Assembly: GCA_009705435.1 (NCBI GenBank)
Contig: WLTJ01000057.1
Span: forward strand, 1-8,350
Reading direction: 5' to 3'
Source: Actinomycetota bacterium
Lineage (GTDB): Bacteria; Actinomycetota; Acidimicrobiia; Acidimicrobiales; Ilumatobacteraceae
Length of the DNA: 8,350 nucleotides
The stretch's first letter is position 1, and every line of letters starts with the position of its first letter. Made by a program: the position numbers and the translations under genes. The notes under the pieces were generated by a model. That model had not been told where the DNA came from. It saw nothing but the letters and a program-made list of their open reading frames with translations, and did not search any database. Below are positions 1 through 6,211 of the stretch, in pieces.

Positions 1-272
1 AGAGCAACTCGACCCAAAGTAGACCAGCGTTGCCGAGCCTCGGCGGCGATTGCCTTGAAGCGGGGAATCACTTCTTCCTCATAGGCCTCATAATCAAGAA
101 ACTGCACGCCTGTACGAATGTCATTTCCTTCCACGGCGTGATCTCTCACAGTGCCCGAGAACACCACAACTGCACCGCAGTCCGATCGCACTGCCCAATC
201 GTAAGCATCCCCAATGGATAGAGGTTCGGCAGTAATTGCGAACCATTCATCAGCATTTTGGTGAACAAGCAC
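1..272 (-). CDS. moaE: Molybdopterin synthase catalytic (large) subunit MoaE, N-terminal 90 residues, cut by the window edge
   Basis: MoaE pairs with the thiocarboxylated sulfur carrier MoaD in the cytoplasm and transfers two sulfurs to cyclic pyranopterin monophosphate, making molybdopterin for molybdenum enzymes. The frame read leftward from GTG at 272 gives the MoaE N-terminal pattern: W-F-A-I-T-A-E-P-L (10-18), C-G-A-V-V-V-F-S-G-T-V-R-D-H (32-45), then L-D-Y-E-A-Y-E-E-E (59-67) and a helix ending E-A-R-Q-R-W (78-83). MoaE proteins are usually about 140-150 residues, so roughly a third is missing, including the active-site lysines expected near residues 119 and 126 in E. coli numbering. 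No stop interrupts the frame up to base 1. The GTG start is chosen because a TACGCT box lies exactly 7-12 bases upstream and homology begins a few codons later; the upstream in-frame stop lies in the 330s. The gene is divergent from the small membrane protein at 355. Family assignment is firm; the start is inferred. Confidence 0.85.
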   Translation of the reverse strand, partial: MLVHQNADEWFAITAEPLSIGDAYDWAVRSDCGAVVVFSGTVRDHAVEGNDIRTGVQFLDYEAYEEEVIPRFKAIAAEARQRWSTLGRVA

Positions 273-278
273 ATCCTG

Positions 279-284
279 AGCGTA
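279..284 (-). promoter_or_regulatory. -10 box of a probable leaderless moaE promoter
   Basis: TACGCT on the minus strand fits the actinobacterial TAnnnT -10 pattern. It ends 6 bases before the GTG at 272, so the G of the start codon would be the first transcribed base. No Shine-Dalgarno site stands at a usable distance and no clear -35 was found. Confidence 0.5.
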
Positions 285-339
285 GCGGTTACGCTCGCCC
301 TGAGTGCTTGACCGCGCTCGGTGATGGCCAAATCATGAC

Positions 340-345
340 TAACCT
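340..345 (+). promoter_or_regulatory. Possible -10 box for the 84-residue membrane protein
   Basis: TAACCT fits TAnnnT, but nine bases separate it from the GTG at 355, two or three more than at the other leaderless starts here. Transcription would begin about two or three bases before the start codon. No Shine-Dalgarno site is visible upstream of the GTG. Weak evidence. Confidence 0.3.
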
Positions 346-354
346 GCCTCTCTT

Positions 355-609
355 GTGGATATGGAAAATCACTTCGGGTCACCGTCGGATAACTCTGACG
401 GCCAATATCCCGTTGCGCACTTCCCTCCGGCGCCAAAGCCACTCCATGAGCGCCAGTGGCGTCACCCATCCGAACTTGGTTTTGTGGCTACAGCAGATCG
501 CCCTCATGCTCCCATAGATATAGGTCGGCGGGGGCGAGGACTGGTTGTCTTTTCGTGTCTCGCAGGTTCGATACTTGTGGTGAGTCTGCTACTTGCACTT
601 ACTCCGTGA
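355..609 (+). CDS. Small single-pass membrane protein with an HPSELG motif, function unknown
   Basis: 84 residues. Residues 1-29 are polar and rich in Ser, Asp and Pro. Residues 32-42 read E-R-Q-W-R-H-P-S-E-L-G, followed by a Pro/His/Arg stretch (49-61) and one hydrophobic helix (62-82), with the stop two codons later. The Arg-rich side (R59, R60, R61... G62) next to the helix suggests the N-terminus stays in the cytoplasm. From memory, a W-x-H-P-S-E-L-G stretch just ahead of a membrane helix is common at the N-terminus of actinobacterial trypsin-like (HtrA-type, S1C) membrane proteases. Here the protein ends right after the helix with no protease domain, and the bases that follow are SDR coding sequence on the other strand. 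It is therefore either a stand-alone small protein or a relic of a truncated protease. Start is GTG at 355; ATG at 361 is an alternative. No function is assigned. Confidence 0.65.
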   Translation: MDMENHFGSPSDNSDGQYPVAHFPPAPKPLHERQWRHPSELGFVATADRPHAPIDIGRRGRGLVVFSCLAGSILVVSLLLALTP

Positions 610-612
610 AAA

Positions 613-1662
613 TCAACTCACTTCTGAGCGCTGGCGACGAAATTTACGAAGTGACAGTAATACTGTCACCACAATCACCACTGCGGCCACTGACATCACA
701 CCTAGCGAAATCTCCTGCTTGCGCTTTGGCGTCAACATCGTCCACCATTTGGCGTTGGTCCCCTCCACGAAAGCCTGTTCATTAGTCACCGTTGGAACCC
801 AACCCTCGGCACGTAAACGTCCGTTGGACACCAGCCATGTTGAACGAACATAAGGACGAAGACCGGGCGGAATCGGACCGCGCTGAAATCGCCAACGCCA
901 ATCACTCAAGGATTCACTGAGGCGATCAGGTAATCGCAAACGCGGAGCCATGCCCCACAAGGAACGCACCCGCGAACTCGGGACGAATCCATCGGGGGCA
1001 ACGTTGTACACACCATTGAGCCTTTTCTTCACCGCCAGGACAACTGCATCGGCTAGATCATCAAGATGCAAAAACTGCGCTGGCACATCGTCTTCACCCA
1101 AACGACCGCCCATGCCCGCTGCCAAGGCGCGAACCAAACTTGATGATCCATCCGATGCCATCGCTGGCACGGGCCGCAAGACACACGCCTCGCGGCCTTC
1201 AAGAGCATCGCGCCAATCATCAACCAATTGCTCACCTGTGGCTAACTGACGCGCAAAAGCAAAACCAGAATCAGGACGCAAAACGGTGTCCTCGGTGAGC
1301 GGAATCGGATTATTGGGCCATGCGCCGTAGACCATGGCCGAGGACAACAGCACCACATGAGTGGCCCCAAATCGTGACGCCCCCTCGAGAAGTTCTGGGG
1401 TCCCGACGACGGCACTACGTCCACCTGCGGCGAGGGCATCGTGATCCCCTGGCGCCAAATGAACGAGTACATCGACATCGTCTTCAATGACACCGTCACC
1501 GCGACTAATCTGCGTCACTTCAAAAGAGGAGTCCGCACTGAGTAATTTCACGACTCGTCGGCCGAGTGGCCACAAGGCCCCCGTCACAACGACTTTGGTG
1601 ACCTGCACCGGACGTGCATCAATCTCGTCCGATGTTGGAGTGAAGGCGACGATCCGTGACAT
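613..1662 (-). CDS. SDR-like (NAD-dependent epimerase family) protein with a C-terminal membrane anchor and no Tyr/Lys catalytic pair
   Basis: 349 residues. A Rossmann fold of the extended short-chain dehydrogenase/reductase type is shown by beta-strand V-T-K-V-V-V-T-G (21-28) running into T-G-A-L-W-P-L-G (27-34), then D-V-L-V-H-L-A (64-70), V-V-L-L-S-S-A-M-V-Y-G (103-113), a Leu-Arg-Pro stretch (162-164) and F-L-H-L-D-D-L-A (197-204). The cofactor loop is close to TGxxGxxG, so nucleotide binding is plausible. Where active members have Y-x-x-x-K, this protein has F136-A-R-Q-L140, so both catalytic residues appear lost. Residues 318-338 form a hydrophobic helix followed by a basic tail (339-345), predicting a membrane anchor with the tail in the cytoplasm. 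The frame stays open upstream to 1902, but that part overlaps the divergent gene and looks unlike protein. ATG at 1662 is chosen because it sits just before the fold and has a TATTGT box upstream. Substrate unknown; a regulatory or binding role is possible. Confidence 0.75.
   Translation of the reverse strand: MSRIVAFTPTSDEIDARPVQVTKVVVTGALWPLGRRVVKLLSADSSFEVTQISRGDGVIEDDVDVLVHLAPGDHDALAAGGRSAVVGTPELLEGASRFGATHVVLLSSAMVYGAWPNNPIPLTEDTVLRPDSGFAFARQLATGEQLVDDWRDALEGREACVLRPVPAMASDGSSSLVRALAAGMGGRLGEDDVPAQFLHLDDLADAVVLAVKKRLNGVYNVAPDGFVPSSRVRSLWGMAPRLRLPDRLSESLSDWRWRFQRGPIPPGLRPYVRSTWLVSNGRLRAEGWVPTVTNEQAFVEGTNAKWWTMLTPKRKQEISLGVMSVAAVVIVVTVLLSLRKFRRQRSEVS
651..669. repeat. Perfect 9-1-9 palindrome near the convergent gene ends
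   Basis: GTGACAGTA, a single A, then TACTGTCAC: 9-bp arms with one central base. It lies in the last SDR codons (membrane helix) and 42 bases beyond the stop of the converging 84-residue gene. As RNA it would fold into an 8-bp stem with a 3-base loop. No T-run follows on either strand, so it is not a standard terminator. It could be an operator, a weak RNA stop or chance. Confidence 0.5.
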
Positions 1663-1669
1663 AGAGCAA

Positions 1670-1675
1670 ACAATA
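1670..1675 (-). promoter_or_regulatory. -10 box of a probable leaderless SDR promoter
   Basis: TATTGT on the minus strand matches TAnnnT and ends seven bases before the ATG at 1662. Transcription would begin at or one base ahead of the start codon. No Shine-Dalgarno site is present. It is back to back with the promoter of the divergent zincin-like gene. Confidence 0.5.
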
Positions 1676-1703
1676 CTGCTGTGAGAACCCCACGGTTTAG
1701 ACC

Positions 1704-1709
1704 TAGGCT
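1704..1709 (+). promoter_or_regulatory. -10 box of a probable leaderless promoter for the zincin-like gene
   Basis: TAGGCT matches TAnnnT and occupies exactly -12 to -7 relative to the GTG at 1716. The bases between (CACCTT) contain no Shine-Dalgarno site. No convincing -35 was found. Confidence 0.5.
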
Positions 1710-1715
1710 CACCTT

Positions 1716-2978
1716 GTGCCCGGAGACATACCCGATCCTTTTGATTTTGGATTCCCAGATGATGATGAAAACTCATCCTCTGATAATCCAGCCAACATTT
1801 TCGGGAAGATGTTTGAGGGGATGCCACTTTTCGGAGACATGATGAAAATGTTTTCACACAAGGGGCCCATTCAATGGGAGACCGCTCAGCAAGTGGCCTC
1901 AATGACTGCCACCAATGGTGAGGCCGAACCTAATGTCGATCCCCTTGCGCGCATTGACTATGCCAATTTGGCGCGCATTGCCGGCATGCAAGTTTTTTTG
2001 ATCACGGGATTGGGCGATATTTCCGACGCATCCGCAGTCAACCCAATCATCATGACTCCTGGGACATGGGCTCAACGGACACTTGATGATTACCGGCCCT
2101 TATTCACTAACCTCGCCACGGCTCTTGGCAACAACAATGCAGAAGCGCAAGATTCTGATCAACAAGAAGATCCCTTTGCTGCGATGTTTGCTGGTATCAC
2201 TGGCATGATCGCCCCGATGACAATGGGAATGACTGTGGGCTCAATGGTTGGTCACCTTGCCAAGAAGTCACTCGGTCAATACGACTTACCTCTTCCGCGA
2301 CCAGTCGGTCAGGAAATCGCCATCATTTCCACGAATGTTGATACCTTTGCATCGCAGTGGGATCTGCCACTTGAAGATGTCCGCATGTGGACCCTGATTC
2401 GCGAATTAGTGATCCATCAACTGTACGGACTTGAGCACATTCGAACCGCGGTGACTGATTTGGTGCAATCGTATATTGCTGCCTTTCGCCCGGACTCCAG
2501 TGCAATCACCGACAAGTTGTCCACCCTCGAAAGCAGCGACCCCAGCGACATGATGGCTTCGCTGCAAAAGATTCTTGGGGACCCAGAACTTCTACTCGGT
2601 GCCGTGCGCTCAAACGAACAACTCAACTTACAGCCGCGTATTGATGCTCTCTTGGGTTTGATCATTGGTTGGTCAGATCATATGACCGATGCCGTTGGCT
2701 CCAAGGTGCTCGGTAATCCGGCGCGCATTGCCGAAGCCGCTCGCAGACAACGTGTGCAATCAGGCGAAGAAACCGTCTTTGTGGAAAAACTTCTCGGTCT
2801 GCACATCAACCGCCAGCAAGTTGAGCGCGGTAAATCATTTGTGCGAGGGGTGATTGAACGTGTCGGTCATGACGGCTTGCAACCGCTCTATGTCTCAGCA
2901 GAAAATCTGCCCACACCAGCTGAACTTGATGCCCCAGGACTGTGGCTGGCACGTTTGGAAATCAGCGAGAGCGAGTAA
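1716..2978 (+). CDS. Zincin-like metallopeptidase family protein (PF10103/DUF2342, TIGR03624 type) with a degenerate zinc site
   Basis: 420 residues, a normal length for this family. Recognisable parts are the Asp/Phe-rich N-terminus (7-18), a Met-rich segment (32-46), G-P-I-Q-W-E-T-A-Q-Q-V-A (50-61), the alanine/glycine/methionine-rich helix M-I-A-P-M-T-M-G-M-T-V-G-S-M-V-G (164-179) and L-P-L-P-R-P (191-196). The pattern resembles actinobacterial proteins usually labelled zinc-dependent metalloprotease or F420 biosynthesis-associated. The helix that carries HExxH in active relatives reads R229-E-L-V-I233 here, and the later E-G-W/E-G-H position reads I317-G-W. Two histidines and one acid of the usual zinc site therefore seem to be missing, arguing against peptidase activity; this alignment is by eye. 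No signal peptide or clear membrane anchor is evident. Start is GTG at 1716 behind a TAGGCT box. It is divergent from the SDR gene, and its 3' end overlaps the MFS gene by 17 bp. Biological role unknown. Confidence 0.8.
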   Translation: MPGDIPDPFDFGFPDDDENSSSDNPANIFGKMFEGMPLFGDMMKMFSHKGPIQWETAQQVASMTATNGEAEPNVDPLARIDYANLARIAGMQVFLITGLGDISDASAVNPIIMTPGTWAQRTLDDYRPLFTNLATALGNNNAEAQDSDQQEDPFAAMFAGITGMIAPMTMGMTVGSMVGHLAKKSLGQYDLPLPRPVGQEIAIISTNVDTFASQWDLPLEDVRMWTLIRELVIHQLYGLEHIRTAVTDLVQSYIAAFRPDSSAITDKLSTLESSDPSDMMASLQKILGDPELLLGAVRSNEQLNLQPRIDALLGLIIGWSDHMTDAVGSKVLGNPARIAEAARRQRVQSGEETVFVEKLLGLHINRQQVERGKSFVRGVIERVGHDGLQPLYVSAENLPTPAELDAPGLWLARLEISESE

Positions 2979-4314
2979 ACCGCTTGCGTAAGTGAGACAC
3001 CATCGAGGCATCAATGCCACCTATGGCGAGTTGTCGTAGTCCCCACCAATACACAGCAGAACCCAAAAATCCGATTCCAGACACAATGCCAAAGCCGATT
3101 ACTCCGCGGAGTTCAAGCAGAACAGGAATGATGCCTGCGCCCACCCACATCAATTGGAAACGCGTGTAATAGTTGGCAAGTGCCCGGCCACGATTGGCAT
3201 CTGGCGCATCACGCTGGACAATGGATTCGAAGGACATATGGCCGATTGCAGCCGCAAAATTGACAAGAGCCATTAATAAAATCGCGGTCACAGTTGTTCT
3301 AGTGATGGCAGTAAATAATCCTGCAACACCAATGATCAGCAGCGATGCGACCAGTAAATACTCAATTCTCTTCAGGGCCTTCAAGCGCTGAGCGCTGAGA
3401 TTTGCGAGCAGAGTCCCGATTGCCGCCGAACTCACCGCCAGACCAAACCACATCGTGCCAAATTGGGGACCGAACTGATACTGCACAGGCGTCCATAAAC
3501 CAGTATCAAGTTCTTTCAGGGGAATAGCGCGTTGCGGATCAGCAAACCAAAAAGCAAGATGAAAGAAAACAAAACCAACACTTGCTCGAACCAAACCCAT
3601 GGCCGTCACGGCGATGATCAAGCCTGGCTGATGTAATTCGTTGACTTCAAGGTCGCCTGGCTTCTCGGTCGCCACAATCTGCTTAGGAAATTTAAAAGCA
3701 TTGAGCGCCGCAAGAGTGAACAGAAGTGCGCCGAAAACAAGAGTGACTTTGGGGGAAATGAGACTTAAAATTCCCGCTGGAATAGCAGCCGCAAAGCCGA
3801 CGATTCCTGCAGCAACCCCCAACTTGGCATTTGCCTCCACCAAGTTTTTGCCTGACTTCACTAACGAAGGTACAAGCGCAGACTTGGAAACTGCGTAGGT
3901 CTTGTTGAGGACCATGGCCAAGAAGGCCAACGGAAACAAAAACAATGAGTCCAGTTGCGAAATCATCAAGATCATCGTCACTGCTCGCAGGATTGCGATC
4001 AGTACTACTAAAAGTCGCCGACCGCCTGGCATGCGATCGATAACAGGACCAATGAACTTTGCCAACACTAAGAAGGGCGCGAAACTCACCCCAAGAAAAA
4101 GCAGTACTCGACTCCGGGCCTCACCGGGAGTGATTGACAAGAATAAAGAATCCGCCAGCGCTACAGCCATCGCCGCCTCACCCGCAGCCATCAGTGCATG
4201 GCCTCTCACGAGCCTGGTGAAGGGGGCGACTGTGAACCGATCTTGGTGACGCGGCGGTATGTAGTTCTTACCCTTACCCCGACCAGGTAATTGTTGTTCG
4301 GGTAAATCAGTCAC
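2962..4314 (-). CDS. Major facilitator superfamily transporter, substrate unknown
   Basis: 450 residues with a soluble, basic N-terminus (1-30) followed by about ten to twelve hydrophobic helices across 38-430. After the second helix the loop K-F-I-G-P-V-I-D-R-M-P-G-G-R-R (86-100) matches MFS motif A (G-x-x-x-D-R-x-G-R-R). The second half carries S-I-V-Q-R-D-A-P-D-A-N-R-G-R-A, close to a signature of efflux-type MFS proteins related to the MFS_3/EntS group. The C-terminus is basic (L-R-K-R-F-T-R-S-R). Export of a small molecule is likely from this resemblance, but nothing identifies the substrate. Start is GTG at 4314, supported by a TAAAGT box at -12 to -7. The gene lies 42 bp downstream of regX3 on the same strand, so read-through from the phosphate regulator is possible although it seems to have its own promoter. 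Its last 17 bp overlap the end of the zincin-like gene on the other strand. Confidence 0.85.
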   Translation of the reverse strand: MTDLPEQQLPGRGKGKNYIPPRHQDRFTVAPFTRLVRGHALMAAGEAAMAVALADSLFLSITPGEARSRVLLFLGVSFAPFLVLAKFIGPVIDRMPGGRRLLVVLIAILRAVTMILMISQLDSLFLFPLAFLAMVLNKTYAVSKSALVPSLVKSGKNLVEANAKLGVAAGIVGFAAAIPAGILSLISPKVTLVFGALLFTLAALNAFKFPKQIVATEKPGDLEVNELHQPGLIIAVTAMGLVRASVGFVFFHLAFWFADPQRAIPLKELDTGLWTPVQYQFGPQFGTMWFGLAVSSAAIGTLLANLSAQRLKALKRIEYLLVASLLIIGVAGLFTAITRTTVTAILLMALVNFAAAIGHMSFESIVQRDAPDANRGRALANYYTRFQLMWVGAGIIPVLLELRGVIGFGIVSGIGFLGSAVYWWGLRQLAIGGIDASMVSHLRKRFTRSR

Positions 4315-4320
4315 GACGCC

Positions 4321-4326
4321 ACTTTA
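4321..4326 (-). promoter_or_regulatory. -10 box of a probable leaderless MFS promoter
   Basis: TAAAGT on the minus strand lies exactly 7-12 bases before the GTG at 4314. It sits in the 42-bp gap after regX3 and implies separate expression of the MFS gene. The box is flanked by CGCC and GGCG, which could form a 4-bp stem around it. Confidence 0.5.
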
Positions 4327-4356
4327 GGCGAGTAGCACCACTCTGAACCGTGAAGG

Positions 4357-5064
4357 CTATGTTCGGACCTTTTCAAACTTGTAACCAAGCCCACGTATCG
4401 TCACAATTCGAGTCGGCACTGCTGGATCGTCTTCAACCTTGCTCCGCAGACGCTTAATGTGCACATCTAGCGTCTTGGTGTCACCAACATAATCAGTCCC
4501 CCACACCCGATCGATCAATGTCTCACGGGGTAGAACTCGACCAGCATTGGCCATCAAAATGTGAAGCAACTCGAATTCCTTCAGCGGCATCGTCACCTCT
4601 TGACCATGTACCAATACTCGATGCTGGTCGGGATCGAGTGCAATGGTTCCGACTTCCATAGCACTGCTATCCAAATCGCTGCTGTTGTTGCTGTCATCTG
4701 AAGAACGACGTAAGACAGCGCGCATCCGGGCAACCAATTCGCGCATTCGATACGGCTTGGTGATGTAGTCATCAGCACCAACTTCAAGACCGACGACAGT
4801 GTCAATTTCGGCACCCTTGGCCGTGACCATAATGATCGGCACTTGAGATTTTTTACGCAACTGACGGCAGACGTCAATTCCGGAAATTTTCGGCAGCATC
4901 ACGTCAAGTAGAACGAGGTCCGGACGCACCGAGTCAAACTTGGCTAGTGCCTCCATCCCATCTCGAGCTACTTCAACACGAAAACCCTCTTTTTTCAATC
5001 CGATCGTCAGAGCGTCGATGAAACTCTCTTCGTCCTCAACTAACAATATTGTTTGCATTCCCAT
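4357..5064 (-). CDS. regX3: Two-component response regulator RegX3 (OmpR/PhoB family)
   Basis: 235 residues, typical for the family. Receiver domain at about 4-118: acidic pair E10/D11, phosphoacceptor D54 in V-L-L-D-V-M-L-P, T81 in I-M-V-T-A-K-G, and K103 in I-T-K-P-Y. A Ser/Asp/Asn-rich linker (121-135) joins a winged-helix DNA-binding domain (about 137-232) with L-K-E-F-E-L-L (161-167), V-W-G-T-D-Y (188-192 region), K-T-L-D-V-H-I-K-R-L-R-S-K-V (197-210) and R-G-L-G-Y-K-F (224-230). Phosphorylated by SenX3, it should bind PHO-type direct repeats and switch phosphate-starvation genes. ATG at 5064 overlaps the senX3 stop by one base (TGATG), and AAGGAG lies 8 bases upstream, showing translational coupling. 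M3 is an alternative start. The ortholog name rests on the neighbourhood phoU-senX3-regX3 as well as the domain pattern; the Streptomyces equivalent is called PhoP. Confidence 0.9.
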   Translation of the reverse strand: MGMQTILLVEDEESFIDALTIGLKKEGFRVEVARDGMEALAKFDSVRPDLVLLDVMLPKISGIDVCRQLRKKSQVPIIMVTAKGAEIDTVVGLEVGADDYITKPYRMRELVARMRAVLRRSSDDSNNSSDLDSSAMEVGTIALDPDQHRVLVHGQEVTMPLKEFELLHILMANAGRVLPRETLIDRVWGTDYVGDTKTLDVHIKRLRSKVEDDPAVPTRIVTIRGLGYKFEKVRT

Positions 5065-6209
5065 CAGGGATTCTCCTTATTCATAGTAAACCTTGGAACT
5101 TTCAACACAAATGTTGAACCTTCTCCTTCGATGCTTGTTACCGAAACCTCACCGCCGTGATTATTCGCCACATGGCGCACGATGGCGAGTCCGAGCCCAG
5201 TCCCACCGGTGTCACGCGAACGGGCCCGATCAACCCGATAAAAGCGCTCGAAAATCCGATCAAGATCACGTAAAGGAATACCCACGCCAAAATCGCGTAC
5301 GCGCATCTCTACCCAATCTGAATCGACGAGTGCAGATACTTCAACGGACGAATCAGGCTCTGAATATTTCACCGCATTCTCCACCAAATTACTGACGGCC
5401 GATACGAGTTGGCGCCGATCACCAATCGCTTGCATGTCAGCAGCAGGCGTGTTCATCAGCACTTTGATTGAATGAGCAGTGGCCAAGGATTGACCACGTT
5501 CAATTGATTCCTGCAAAATCGATTCAACAGACACAGGATCCTTGACTGCCTCACCACCGAACTCAATACGTGATAATTCAAGCAAGTCATCGATTGTGCG
5601 CCCGACACGGATGGCTTCATCCACCATTTTTTCCGACAATCGGTGAACGATATCCAGATCGTCCTCATCTGCCAAAGCCTCAGCTAAAACAGCCAACGCC
5701 CCAACAGGCGTCTTTAATTCATGACTGATGTTGGCGACAAAATCGGTTCGTACCGTATCCACCAAGTGCCGTTCAGTGATGTCTTCAATCATCGCTACGG
5801 CACCGCCACCTTCCAAAGGTGAAGAAAAAACAGCCACTACTTTGCGAGGAGGACCGAAGAGATCAATGATTTGGCGACCTGTACCCCCAGCTAAGGCCCC
5901 AGACAAATGAACTTCGACCGCTTCATCAACAAGAACATCCGAGTGCACAGCGCCAGTCAAACCAAGTGCCAAAGTGTTGCGAAAAATCACTGTGCCATCG
6001 GCACCTGCAACGACAACTCCCACCGTCAATGAGTTGACTGCATCACGCAATGTCTCTGCAAATGCCTTTTCAGCGTCAGTTGACTCAACTGCTGCTCTTT
6101 CGTCTTGAGAAACGGATAAGACCTTGGCGACGCCATCTGACCGCCTGAGAAAGTTGTTGACGAGAACACCCGCCGCTATCCCGAATGCGAAAACAAGGAC
6201 CCAGCTCAT
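5064..6209 (-). CDS. senX3: Phosphate-sensing histidine kinase SenX3
   Basis: 381 residues. One N-terminal membrane helix (2-20) is followed by a short linker, a PAS domain (about 51-150, with V-V-V-A-G-A-D-G-T-V-I-F-R-N at 65-78) and a HisKA dimerisation helix with F-V-A-N-I-S-H-E-L-K-T-P, giving H163 as phosphorylation site. The ATPase domain has the N box N-L-V-E-N-A-V-K-Y-S (274-283), G1 D-F-G-V-G-I-P (306-312), F box I-F-E-R-F-Y-R-V-D (319-327) and G2 G-T-G-L-G-L-A-I-V (336-344), so it is complete. It autophosphorylates and passes phosphate to RegX3; PhoU and the Pst transporter are expected to restrain it when phosphate is ample. Mycobacterial SenX3 and Streptomyces PhoR are described with two membrane helices, while only one is visible here. 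It starts two bases after the phoU1 stop, with GGAG placed in the last phoU1 codons 7 bases upstream. No extracellular sensor loop is present. Confidence 0.9.
   Translation of the reverse strand: MSWVLVFAFGIAAGVLVNNFLRRSDGVAKVLSVSQDERAAVESTDAEKAFAETLRDAVNSLTVGVVVAGADGTVIFRNTLALGLTGAVHSDVLVDEAVEVHLSGALAGGTGRQIIDLFGPPRKVVAVFSSPLEGGGAVAMIEDITERHLVDTVRTDFVANISHELKTPVGALAVLAEALADEDDLDIVHRLSEKMVDEAIRVGRTIDDLLELSRIEFGGEAVKDPVSVESILQESIERGQSLATAHSIKVLMNTPAADMQAIGDRRQLVSAVSNLVENAVKYSEPDSSVEVSALVDSDWVEMRVRDFGVGIPLRDLDRIFERFYRVDRARSRDTGGTGLGLAIVRHVANNHGGEVSVTSIEGEGSTFVLKVPRFTMNKENP
5073..5078 (-). promoter_or_regulatory. Shine-Dalgarno site of regX3
   Basis: AAGGAG, 8 bases before ATG 5064 and inside the end of senX3. 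It is the strongest ribosome site in the window and fixes the regX3 start. Confidence 0.75.
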
Positions 6210-6211
6210 CC

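Noticed and set aside
260..266. Single GTTCACC on the minus strand near the moaE start
   Set aside because: No second unit 11 nt away and it lies within codons; probably chance.
146..469. 107-codon minus-strand open frame spanning the moaE start region
   Set aside because: It runs antisense to the small membrane protein and out of frame with moaE, with no recognisable protein pattern.
1663..1902. 80-codon N-terminal extension of the SDR frame up to ATG 1902
   Set aside because: It overlaps the start of the zincin-like gene on the other strand, has Cys/Ser/Arg-rich shadow-like composition, and a promoter-supported ATG at 1662 sits just before the Rossmann fold.
4315..4356. Terminator after regX3
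   Set aside because: Only 4-bp stems (GAGT/ACTC and CGCC/GGCG) without a T-run were found in the 42-bp gap, so read-through into the MFS gene remains possible.
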